Source: M3007 sp037130425 | Lineage (GTDB): Bacteria > Bacteroidota > Bacteroidia > Chitinophagales > Saprospiraceae | NCBI GenBank assembly: GCA_037130425.1 | Contig: JBAXTB010000029.1 | Coordinates: forward strand, 1-26,010 | Direction: 5' to 3' | DNA: 26,010 bases | Shown here: piece after piece, positions 14,695 through 21,594 of the stretch | Layout: each line of letters opens with the position of its first letter | How positions within the stretch are numbered: position 1 is the first letter of the stretch | Notes under the pieces: generated by a model | Seen by the model: only the letters and a program-made list of their open reading frames with translations | What the model was told of the DNA's origin: nothing | Databases searched by the model: none | Program-made: the position numbers and the translations under genes

Positions 14695-16677
14695 CTATCG
14701 CCCCAACATCAACCCTTCTCCTGGTTCTAACGCGCAAATTACCTGCCCTTCAAACCGTCCCGCCGGCGCTGTTTCATGATGGGTTGAAAACCGGATTTCC
14801 CAGGCATTATGATCCGGTAATTCAAAGGTAATGTTTGAAATACTGTTTTCAGTATCAAGGTTTGCAATAAATATATAGGTCGGGTTTTCACGCTGCGTCC
14901 AGGCGATGACTTTTTGTTGTCCGCTTGGGTCGGGCGCAATCAACCAGCGAATCGGGGCGTTTTCGATTTGGGGCATGATGGCTTGGGCCAATTGTTTTTG
15001 CCTGCTCAGGCGCGCGTACAAGGTGGTGTTTGCGCCCCAATGAAAAGGGCCGTTTGTCATTTTCGGGCCTTCTTTTACTTGAAACACGTACAATTTCGTG
15101 TAATGTTCATTCGGCGCAGGCACGGGATGCGGGTCGCGGCATTCAAAACCGAGGCCCATGTAGGACGGCATATCGGTCAGAAAAAGCGCTATAAAATAAC
15201 GCAACTCATTGCCTTTCAGGTAAAACGCATCAAAACGCGGATCATCTTTATCGGCGGTCATGATCGTGAAATTCGGGGCGCAATGGCCTGCTTCCAGCCA
15301 GGCGCGGTATTGGGCAAAATCCTGCACAAACTTCTGTGTTCCAAGCGGTTCTGACTGCAAGTCGCCCAAGGTGGAATCGGCAAAAGAAGCTTCGAGGTGT
15401 TCCAATTCATTGCCATAAGCCATTTCTCCGGGAGGCGCCAGGAAACTCTCGGCGAAGTAGCCGAAATAAGGTTTTTCCTTCAAAACTGTCTGTTTTACAG
15501 CACCCAACAGGTCGTACCAGGCATCCGGTTGGGCGGGAACGCCGTCGGGACGCATTTGCACGTGCGACATATCGCCCCGCATAAAGTCAAAATTGAATTC
15601 GGCCTGAATATCGCGGTAATGCTTACATACATATTCCCAGGCAGGTATATTGGGCTTACTAAAATCGAGTTCCCAGTTGCGGTTATCGTCTTTGGATTCG
15701 TACAGTTTGTAACGCGCCAGCGGGCCAAACACGCGCGAGAATTTTTCCGGTTTTGTAATGCGGTAGTCGCGCCAGATGCGGCCTTCTTCATCAATCACCT
15801 TGGCGTCGGGATTGGGGTCAACTTCGATTCCTCGGTAGGGCGGCCCCATGGTGGCAGGTACCGTTTCATAACCGAGTTCGTAGAGGTATTGAACGAATGT
15901 TTTTCGACGATTTAGTCGTCCCCAATAGTCGGAAGCCTCGCCAAAAAGAATACGAAGGCGGTCAAATTCCGAAATTTCGTCGAAAAATACATGTTCATGT
16001 AACGGAATTGTAATTTCGGTGCTTGCACTACCCATTTGTTTCAGGCAATTCCATACATTTGCCCGAACTTCGGAAAGTATGTAGTTTTCATGCAGCACGA
16101 TCCTTAGGTCATCGCGTTTCAGCCATTCAAAACAGGAAGGATTTGCGATCACCATTTCAGCATAGCGATCTGTATGCGGCACGACATCCATACCGACGGC
16201 CTTGCCAAGCAGGTGTAGCAGGTTAAGTACCACTTTTAGTTGTTTTTCTACGGTATTGAGGTGTGGAAATGCCGTTTCAAGGTCTCGACTGAAAAACTCA
16301 GGATTGATGTTCCAACTTGAGGGGCCGTATAAACTGGCTACAACTCCAGGCTCCCAAATCGGCAGGATATGAATTGCATTTTGTGCGGCAGGCAGGGTCA
16401 GGGTGTACGGAATTATATTCCAGAAGTTCTGAATGGTGCGCACATTGATCCCCACGGTTTTGGCCGTTTTAACCCAAGTGGTATCAAGGTGTTTGCTTAC
16501 GGGGCTTTCAACCTTGAAATCAGGATCAAACGCAGGATAAAGTTCATTCCCAAACTGTTGTTCGAGTAAAAACACGATTTCTTCGACCGTTTTTTGCAAC
16601 ATTTCTGTTGGTAAACAGATCAAAAAAGGATCCAAGTGCTGATTATTTGCTTTTGTCACGGTAAAACAGCTTGTCAA
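14695..16677 (-). CDS. Cytosolic GH13-like (α-amylase superfamily) protein
   Basis: This 660-aa protein has no signal peptide. The TIM-barrel marks of glycoside hydrolase family 13 can be followed in order. LPIWEPGVVASLYGPSSW (105-122) recalls the β2 loop, and GMDVVPHTDR (162-171) is region I. FDFMRGDMSHV (363-373) is region II with R367 and the presumed nucleophile D369. YFGYFAESFL (404-413) is region III with acid/base E410. TADKDDPR (474-481) stands where NHD-x-R is usual, so the His is missing. The last ~100 residues form a β-sandwich-like C-terminal domain (PTYIFIANLDTENSISNITF). An α-glucan or glucosyl-phosphate substrate is likely, but the subfamily is unclear. It is divergent from the AP2 protein gene, with a 281-bp AT-rich gap holding no clear promoter match. 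Confidence 0.65.
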   Translation of the reverse strand: MTSCFTVTKANNQHLDPFLICLPTEMLQKTVEEIVFLLEQQFGNELYPAFDPDFKVESPVSKHLDTTWVKTAKTVGINVRTIQNFWNIIPYTLTLPAAQNAIHILPIWEPGVVASLYGPSSWNINPEFFSRDLETAFPHLNTVEKQLKVVLNLLHLLGKAVGMDVVPHTDRYAEMVIANPSCFEWLKRDDLRIVLHENYILSEVRANVWNCLKQMGSASTEITIPLHEHVFFDEISEFDRLRILFGEASDYWGRLNRRKTFVQYLYELGYETVPATMGPPYRGIEVDPNPDAKVIDEEGRIWRDYRITKPEKFSRVFGPLARYKLYESKDDNRNWELDFSKPNIPAWEYVCKHYRDIQAEFNFDFMRGDMSHVQMRPDGVPAQPDAWYDLLGAVKQTVLKEKPYFGYFAESFLAPPGEMAYGNELEHLEASFADSTLGDLQSEPLGTQKFVQDFAQYRAWLEAGHCAPNFTIMTADKDDPRFDAFYLKGNELRYFIALFLTDMPSYMGLGFECRDPHPVPAPNEHYTKLYVFQVKEGPKMTNGPFHWGANTTLYARLSRQKQLAQAIMPQIENAPIRWLIAPDPSGQQKVIAWTQRENPTYIFIANLDTENSISNITFELPDHNAWEIRFSTHHETAPAGRFEGQVICALEPGEGLMLGR

Positions 16678-16958
16678 AAAATAAATTAGAAAATACTTAA
16701 TGCCTTGGATTTCAGTATTGTAATTGTTGAAAAATCAAACTAAACCCTTACATTTGCTACTGCGAAGATATTATTGGAATGCAGATAATCAAGCATGTTA
16801 TCCAATTCTGTTCTTATGTCGTTTGGTTAATGTTCTGTTTAATACACAAATAACAAAAAACTAAACCAAAGGATATTTGTTAAATTTAATCCAAATGAAT
16901 ACTGACTACCCTAACCCAGTATTCTTCCTGAAAACTTGAAAAACAATCTTAAGAAGAA

Positions 16959-17498
16959 GTGATCTACAAAGTTAAACTGAAAAATGCCGAAGATATGGTG
17001 TTGATTAACGACCATGTCTATGAATGGCTAACGACTGACCCCTACCTCAGCAAAGTTGACTTTATCAATAATTTGCGGAAGCACTCAAGCGGTTGTGCCG
17101 TTTTCCAGAAGACCTGGAAAAAGGCGGAAGGGGGTTACAAAACCGAGACAATTTACCTTCATAAATTGATCGCTGAGCGTTTTATGGCCGATTTCAAAAA
17201 GGGATCGCAGCGACTCGTCGGCGCAAAAAATGGCGATAAATTAGACTGCCGCGTGGAAAATATCGTTTACCGATCGCGCTCCGTGGCCAGTCGGCAGCGA
17301 AAGACAAGCAGTAAAACCGGCTACACAGGCGTTTACAAAGAGCATAATCGTTTTCGTGCTGTCATTTCGATTCACGGTAAATCCGTGCATATTGGTATGT
17401 TCGACACGGCTGAAGAAGCCGCTGCGGCGTACAACAAACTTTCCAAGGAAATGTATGGCGAAGAGGGTAAAATCAACAAGGTAAAAGGCTGGGCGTGA
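16959..17498 (+). CDS. AP2-domain protein with degenerate HNH region
   Basis: This 179-aa protein starts at a GTG (16959). An in-frame TAA nine bases upstream limits the choice to this GTG or the ATG at 16995. The GTG keeps the family's N-terminal block (IYKVKLKNAEDMVLINDHVY). Residues 64-104 align with the HNH half of phage-type HNH-AP2 proteins: LHKLIAERF, then VGAKNGDKLDCRVENIVYRS. The catalytic His expected at residue 89 is Ala, with Gly at 88. Residues 119-172 are an intact AP2/ERF-like DNA-binding domain (TGYTGVYKEHNRFRAVISIH, then HIGMFDTAEEAAAAYN). The nuclease is probably dead and DNA binding retained, so a regulator is more likely than a homing enzyme (inference). Confidence 0.82.
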   Translation: MIYKVKLKNAEDMVLINDHVYEWLTTDPYLSKVDFINNLRKHSSGCAVFQKTWKKAEGGYKTETIYLHKLIAERFMADFKKGSQRLVGAKNGDKLDCRVENIVYRSRSVASRQRKTSSKTGYTGVYKEHNRFRAVISIHGKSVHIGMFDTAEEAAAAYNKLSKEMYGEEGKINKVKGWA

Positions 17499-17603
17499 GG
17501 TTGAAGTGGTTGAAGTGGTTAAATTGGTTGAAAAAGTTAAATTGATTGGACACACGAGGTTTACCAATTCAACTTTTTCAACAACTACTTCAACCGATTC
17601 AAC
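17499..17603. repeat. Palindrome of 9-nt near-tandem units between convergent genes
   Basis: Directly after the AP2-protein stop comes a 9-nt near-tandem series (GGTTGAAGT twice, then GGTTAAATT, GGTTGAAAA, AGTTAAATT). About 17564-17603 carries the imperfect complement (CAACTTTTTCAAC, then ACTTCAACCGATTCAAC). The arms of about 40 bp enclose a short GC-richer loop. The element fills nearly the entire 110-bp gap to the miaE stop. Confidence 0.8.
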
Positions 17604-17608
17604 GCTTT

Positions 17609-18211
17609 TTAGTGCATCCGATCGCCTCGTATTTCCAAATTCTTCATAATATCCGCCTCATGTAGCAGGTATTCCTGCCAGCGCGACCAAGTTTTTTCTT
17701 GTCCGAAGTATTGCGCTGCCAGGTCGAGAAAAAGTCGGTAATGCAGCGCTTCGGCCACCATAAATTTGTGGTACCAATCACGCAAGTCTACTTCTGCGCA
17801 GCCTAAGGACAGAAGTCGGAATCGCTCGGCGCTGCGCGCTTCAATCAGGGCGCAGGTGATGAGCCGTTCCAACAGATTTTCTTCGCGCGAAACGCCTTTT
17901 TTCTGGAATGCAAGCAGCGCATTCACGTATTCGTCTTTGCGCTGACGACCTAAAACCAGCTTGCGTTTTTTCATTTCTGCCAATACCATTCTGAAATGCC
18001 CCCATTCTTCCGTAACAATGGGCGCTAAAGCTTCTACCAGTTCAATCCGATCAGGATGTGCCTGAATAAGCGTGATGCAGGAGGTTGCGGCTTTTTGCTC
18101 GCAATAGGCATGGTCGGTGAGAATTTCGGCCAAATCCATTTCGGCTAAGTTTACCCAACGCGGGTCTGTCGGCAGTTTGAGACCCAATTTTGTATTTTGC
18201 AACGGTTCCAT
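17609..18211 (-). CDS. miaE: tRNA-(ms2io6A)-hydroxylase MiaE
   Basis: With the start at 18211 this is a 200-aa ferritin-like diiron protein. Ligands fit two E-x-x-H pairs: E69-x-x-H72 in TEEWGHF and E154-x-x-H157 in AEALHY. E38 (HAYCEQKAA) and E124 (ALIEARSAERF) complete the site. MiaE hydroxylates the isopentenyl group of 2-methylthio-N6-isopentenyladenosine at position 37 of tRNAs reading UNN codons, using O2. A longer frame opens at 18265 but would overlap the divergent methyltransferase start and a promoter box, so the Met at 18211 was chosen. The -7 motif TATTTTTG ends 4 bp upstream, so the mRNA may have almost no leader. Confidence 0.93.
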   Translation of the reverse strand: MEPLQNTKLGLKLPTDPRWVNLAEMDLAEILTDHAYCEQKAATSCITLIQAHPDRIELVEALAPIVTEEWGHFRMVLAEMKKRKLVLGRQRKDEYVNALLAFQKKGVSREENLLERLITCALIEARSAERFRLLSLGCAEVDLRDWYHKFMVAEALHYRLFLDLAAQYFGQEKTWSRWQEYLLHEADIMKNLEIRGDRMH

Positions 18212-18215
18212 GACG

Positions 18216-18223
18216 CAAAAATA
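18216..18223 (-). promoter_or_regulatory. -7 promoter box for miaE
   Basis: TATTTTTG on the minus strand is an exact TAnnTTTG match ending 4 bp before the miaE ATG. No TTTG is present at -33. It predicts a very short or absent leader. Confidence 0.4.
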
Positions 18224-18236
18224 ACACAGATCGGTA

Positions 18237-18244
18237 TAATTTTG
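18237..18244 (+). promoter_or_regulatory. -7 promoter box for the SpoU methyltransferase gene
   Basis: TAATTTTG is an exact TAnnTTTG match ending 4 bp before the ATG at 18249. If real, the transcript starts near 18250, and translation would begin there or at the in-frame ATG at 18264. Confidence 0.4.
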
Positions 18245-18248
18245 CCCA

Positions 18249-18785
18249 ATGGAAAAGTTAAGCATGGACGCCCTAAACCGTATGTCGGTTTCTGATTTTA
18301 AAAATACGGAAAAACTCCCCCTGATTTTAGTGCTCGATCAGATTCGCTCGGCCCTAAATGTTGGTTCCATGTTCCGCACCGCCGATGCATTTGCCTTGAA
18401 AGAAGTGGTTTTATGCGGTATTACCGCACAACCGCCGCACCGCGAAATTTTAAAAACAGCCCTTGGCAGCACGGAGTCGGTCGACTGGCGCTATGTGCCG
18501 GACACTTGCGATGCGATTCGGGAGTTAAAAAACCAAGGCGTTCAAGTGCTTGCTGTGGAACAAACCAGCGATAAAACCTGGCTTCATTTGTTTGAACCGG
18601 CTGCGAATCAGACCTACGCCCTGGTGCTGGGTAATGAAGTAGACGGCGTGGATGAAGCCGCGCTTGCCTTGTGCGACGGGGTGCTGGAAATCCCGCAATT
18701 CGGCACCAAACACTCCTTGAATGTAGCAGTGGCAACGGGGATTGTGGTGTGGGAACTTTTTAAAAGAATGTCGAATATCGAATAA
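18249..18785 (+). CDS. SpoU/TrmH-family RNA 2'-O-methyltransferase
   Basis: This 178-aa SPOUT-fold protein has all three SpoU motifs. Motif 1 is NVGSMFRTADAF (37-48) with its Asn/Arg RNA site. Motif 2 is YALVLGNEVDGV (123-134). Motif 3 is LEIPQFGTKHSLNVAVATG (146-164), forming the trefoil-knot S-adenosylmethionine pocket. It lacks an N-terminal L30e-like substrate domain, so it resembles the short TrmH/TrmL group. Whether tRNA or rRNA is modified is not visible. The last codons (SNIE, then TAA) are supplied by the TCGAATA repeat that begins at about 18772. The start may be 18249 or, if the promoter box is real, 18264. Confidence 0.92.
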   Translation: MEKLSMDALNRMSVSDFKNTEKLPLILVLDQIRSALNVGSMFRTADAFALKEVVLCGITAQPPHREILKTALGSTESVDWRYVPDTCDAIRELKNQGVQVLAVEQTSDKTWLHLFEPAANQTYALVLGNEVDGVDEAALALCDGVLEIPQFGTKHSLNVAVATGIVVWELFKRMSNIE

Positions 18786-18875
18786 CGAATATCGAATAAC
18801 GAACGGGAGCGTTGCGCTGAATATCCGAAGATACCAAGCGCAACGCCCCCGTTCGAAATTCGATATTCCTCTGTT
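18772..18875. repeat. Palindromic element A: 7-nt units around a GCGTTG...CAACGC core
   Basis: The left arm is a 7-nt near-tandem series (TCGAATA, ACGAATA, TCGAATA, ACGAACG) overlapping the end of the SpoU gene. The core 18805-18850 can pair GCGTTGCGC with GCGCAACGC around a loop containing ATATCCGAAGATACCAAG. The right arm (18846-18875) is the complement. The same core, in the same orientation, recurs at 21507-21548 (element B). Confidence 0.85.
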
Positions 18876-18879
18876 AGGC

Positions 18880-19124
18880 GTGTACGAAGGATTTAATTAA
18901 ACCGAGATACCCGACCTCGGAGAGGTCAAATATTGGTAGAAATCATTGATATATAGCGGATTTTGACCTCGGAGAGGTCAAATGTTGGTAAAACATATAC
19001 ATTGAATAAAACCAATGTTAGACCTCTCCGAGGTCTTTATAAATACTTGATTATCAATTGCTACCAATGTTGAACCTCTCCGAGGTTCAAGCATTATCCA
19101 TTCATTTCCGAATCCTTCGTACAC
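18880..19124. repeat. 245-bp block with 14-bp terminal inverted repeats and four small hairpins
   Basis: GTGTACGAAGGATT (18880-18893) and its exact complement AATCCTTCGTACAC (19111-19124) bound this block. Inside are four copies of a hairpin with stem (GA)ACCTC/GAGGT(TC) and a GGA/TCC loop, each followed by AATRTTGGTA or preceded by its complement. Copies at 18913-18938 and 18965-18990 are in + orientation. Copies at 19011-19035 and 19062-19090 are inverted. No coding frame fits. The 30-bp direct repeats at 18846-18875 and 19133-19162 flank it. Confidence 0.85.
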
Positions 19125-19132
19125 TCCTGATT

Positions 19133-19186
19133 CCCCCGTTCGATATTCGATATTCCTCTGTTCGTTATTCGATATTCAATATTCTC
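19133..19186. repeat. Right-hand arm of TCGATAT-type units beside mqo
   Basis: This segment repeats 18846-18875 with a single mismatch over 30 bp (19133-19162). It continues with TTCGTTATTCGATATTC, overlapping the last codons and stop of mqo (stop at 19165-19167). It is complementary to the 7-nt series at 18772-18804, so the whole 18772-19186 junction can fold back on itself. Confidence 0.8.
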
Positions 19187-20661
19187 TTGGTGCGGTTTTT
19201 CACGCGCCCGCACAAGAGCGCATCTTCCGACAAATGTTGTCCGAAAGAGGGGATCATTTCTATCATTTTTTTCTTCCAGGATGTTGTGGTCATTGATTTA
19301 TGGAAACAGAATTCCAGCACATCCAACATAATGGCAACGGCTGTGGACGCGCCAGGCGAAGCGCCCATAAGCGCCGCCAGGGAACCATCAACAGAATGCA
19401 CGACCTCCGTGCCGAATTCCAGTACGCCGCCCTTTTCTTCATCGTCACGGATGACTTGTACGCGCTGGCCGGCGATTTTTAGTTCCCAATCTTCCATACG
19501 GGCTTCCGGAAAGAATTCCTGTAGGTTGTGCAAGCGATCTTCGGGCGACAGGGTAATTTGTTTGATCAGGTATTTTGTCAGGGGAATATTTCGATAACCC
19601 GCTTCCAGCAGGGGCACAAAATTATCTGCATCAATGGATTTGAGGAGGTCTAACCAAGAGCCATTTTTTAAAAATTTGGTTGAAAAACCCGCAAAAGGGC
19701 CAAAAAGTAGTTCTTTTTTGCCGTCAATGATACGGGTATCCAAATGCGGAACCGACATGGGCGGAGTGCCAACGGAGGCTTTGCCGTACACTTTGGCGTG
19801 GTGTCGGCTTATAACTTCTTCATTTGTGCAGCGCAACCATTGGCCGCTCACCGGAAAACCGCCGTAACCATCCGCTTCAGGAATACCGGATTTGTTCAGC
19901 AGTTCGAGTGCGCCGCCGCCGGCTCCGATAAAGACAAAATTGGCGCGCACCGAATAGCGCTCATCGTTGGATAAATCACGCACGACCACCTCCCAATAGG
20001 ATTCGTCTTCGGCGCGTTTAAGGTCGACAACTTCGTGCTCCAATAGTATTTCTGTATCCGTCTGTGTGCTTAAATATTGGAACAGTTTGCGGGTGAGCGC
20101 GCCAAAATTCACGTCTGTGCCCGTGCGCATGTGCGTGGCGGCTACGGGGACATCCAAATTCCGCCCCTTCATCATCAAGGGAATCCATTCCTGTAACTGT
20201 GCCTGGTCAGTGCTGAATTCCATGCCCTTGAACAACTGGTTTTGGGTAAGCGCGGCATGTCTTTTTTTCAAAAAATCAATATCCTCCTCGCCATGCACAA
20301 AACTCAGGTGCGGTATGGCATGGATAAATCCGTCTGGAGATTCGATCAATCCTTGCTCAATCAGATATGCCCAAAACTGCTTGGAAATTTCGAATTGCTC
20401 GTTGATTTTGAAGGCTTTAGAACAATCAACACTGCCATCGGGGCGCAGGTTTGTGTAATTAAGTTCACAGTAAGCGGCATGGCCGGTACCGGCGTTGTTC
20501 CAGGCATCGGAACTTTCAGCGGCGATTTCGGGCAAGCGTTCAAAAACCGCCATCTTACTGCCAGGTTTAAGTTGCTGCAACATGGCGCCAAGCGTGGCAC
20601 TCATGATTCCTGCACCGATTAACACTACGTCAATCGGTTTTTCTGTATATTTTTGCTTCAT
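19165..20661 (-). CDS. mqo: Malate:quinone oxidoreductase
   Basis: At 498 aa it has normal Mqo length. The FAD-binding dinucleotide fold is at the N-terminus (VVLIGAGIMSATLGAML, with GAGIMS at 16-21). Mqo-specific blocks follow: AWNNAGTGHAAYCELNYT, MRTGTDVNFGALT, FIGAGGGALELLNKSGIPEA, GGFPVSGQWLRCTN, LLFGPFAGFSTKFLK and LMGASPGASTAV. The enzyme oxidises malate to oxaloacetate and passes electrons to the membrane quinone pool, replacing or supplementing soluble malate dehydrogenase. The start is the ATG at 20661; a TTG two codons upstream is unlikely. The last residues (RILNIE, then the stop) are encoded within the TCGATAT repeat, as in the facing SpoU gene. A TAnnTTTG box lies at 20699-20706. 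Confidence 0.96.
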   Translation of the reverse strand: MKQKYTEKPIDVVLIGAGIMSATLGAMLQQLKPGSKMAVFERLPEIAAESSDAWNNAGTGHAAYCELNYTNLRPDGSVDCSKAFKINEQFEISKQFWAYLIEQGLIESPDGFIHAIPHLSFVHGEEDIDFLKKRHAALTQNQLFKGMEFSTDQAQLQEWIPLMMKGRNLDVPVAATHMRTGTDVNFGALTRKLFQYLSTQTDTEILLEHEVVDLKRAEDESYWEVVVRDLSNDERYSVRANFVFIGAGGGALELLNKSGIPEADGYGGFPVSGQWLRCTNEEVISRHHAKVYGKASVGTPPMSVPHLDTRIIDGKKELLFGPFAGFSTKFLKNGSWLDLLKSIDADNFVPLLEAGYRNIPLTKYLIKQITLSPEDRLHNLQEFFPEARMEDWELKIAGQRVQVIRDDEEKGGVLEFGTEVVHSVDGSLAALMGASPGASTAVAIMLDVLEFCFHKSMTTTSWKKKMIEMIPSFGQHLSEDALLCGRVKNRTKRILNIE

Positions 20662-20698
20662 GGACAAGCACAGGTTTCATTGATTTTGAAATCGGGAT

Positions 20699-20706
20699 CA
20701 AACATA
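20699..20706 (-). promoter_or_regulatory. -7 promoter box for mqo
   Basis: TATGTTTG on the minus strand matches TAnnTTTG and gives a leader of about 32 nt to the mqo ATG. TTTG lies 24 nt upstream, somewhat far for -33. Confidence 0.4.
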
Positions 20707-20723
20707 CAGCACTATTTTCAGCC

Positions 20724-21455
20724 ATGCCAGCAAACACCCGTAAAAGTATTCAAGGATTGGTTCAAAACGTTCGTAATCAATCAATTAAAGATCTTGCGCT
20801 AAAGGTCAGGTCGTATATTTCAGCCGTATCGAAAATCGTGCTCGGCGTTTCTATTTCTATATGGTTGAACAATTTGAACGAATCCTGGGGTCAACGAGAC
20901 ATTGCCCGAAATTTCCTAAAAGGCGTGAAGGCCGATTTGGTCAATGACCAGCTTGAAATGCGCGATGATTCAACTTCTATTGACAAACAATTTGCCTGCG
21001 CTAAATTTATGAGCGAAGTTTCCAATTCTACACAAATCAGCGACGACAGTCTGAAGCGTTTTTTAAGGAAAAACATCAGTATATTCACTACAAATACCAT
21101 CTTGGCGCCCAATAATGGCCGGTATGAAGGGGCAAAAAGCGCGGGCCAACTTCGATATCTCAAGAATGATTCATTAGCGAATAAAATCTTTGATTTATAT
21201 GAAGAACGCCTGCCCTGGCTTATTATGAATGAAAATGATTATGTTAAATTTCGAGAGGATTTTTTGACGGAATGTTTTGTAAAACAAGGCATTACATTGT
21301 TAAATGCCAATATCGCCTATCTAAGAAACCCAAAATTAGCGGGATATTATACCTACCTGCGTGATAAACTTTCGGTCATCCACGATAATTACGCGCGTTG
21401 TCTGCATGATACGGAATTGGTGCTAAAACTGGTAGAAGAAGAACTGGGGGAATAG
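20724..21455 (+). CDS. DUF6090-like membrane-anchored protein
   Basis: This 243-aa protein has one hydrophobic segment at about 33-50 (SAVSKIVLGVSISIWLNN). NESWGQRDIARNFLKGVKADL follows, which fits the DUF6090 pattern of Bacteroidota: one TM helix ending in a (N/D)xWNE block, then E/R-rich helices with K-x-DL. The remainder is predicted helical, with a conserved-looking NNGRYEGAKSAGQLRYLKND segment (about 131-150). No catalytic motif is seen and the function is unknown. Such genes often occur in tandem families, but only one copy is present here. It is divergent from mqo (62 bp gap). Its stop is followed at once by palindromic element B. Confidence 0.72.
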   Translation: MPANTRKSIQGLVQNVRNQSIKDLALKVRSYISAVSKIVLGVSISIWLNNLNESWGQRDIARNFLKGVKADLVNDQLEMRDDSTSIDKQFACAKFMSEVSNSTQISDDSLKRFLRKNISIFTTNTILAPNNGRYEGAKSAGQLRYLKNDSLANKIFDLYEERLPWLIMNENDYVKFREDFLTECFVKQGITLLNANIAYLRNPKLAGYYTYLRDKLSVIHDNYARCLHDTELVLKLVEEELGE

Positions 21456-21594
21456 GGAATATCGAATATCGAACAGATGAATCTCGAATGTCGAATGTCG
21501 AAGGGGGGCGTTGAGTTTAATATCCGAAGATACTAAGCGCAACGCCCGTCCTTCGATATTCGATATTCATCTGTTCGATATTCGATATTCAATA
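21453..21594. repeat. Palindromic element B: second copy of the core, between convergent genes
   Basis: The left arm (21453-21503) is a 7-nt near-tandem series (CGAATAT, CGAATAT, CGAACAG, then CGAATGT twice). The core 21507-21548 shares AATATCCGAAGATAC and AAGCGCAACGCCC with element A at 18805-18850, and pairs GGCGTTG with CAACGCC. The right arm (21549-21594) is TTCGATA units complementary to the left. The arms reach the stop codons of both flanking genes (21453-21455 and 21589-21591). Confidence 0.87.

Noticed and set aside
16678..16958. Possible promoters in the AT-rich gap upstream of the GH13-like and AP2 genes
   Set aside because: Only near matches to TAnnTTTG (for example TAAATTTA) were found on either strand, at a frequency expected by chance in this composition.
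18913..19090. Four spaced repeats suggesting a small CRISPR array
   Set aside because: Two copies are inverted relative to the other two, spacing is irregular (about 20-50 nt), the repeats are themselves short palindromes, and no cas gene is present.
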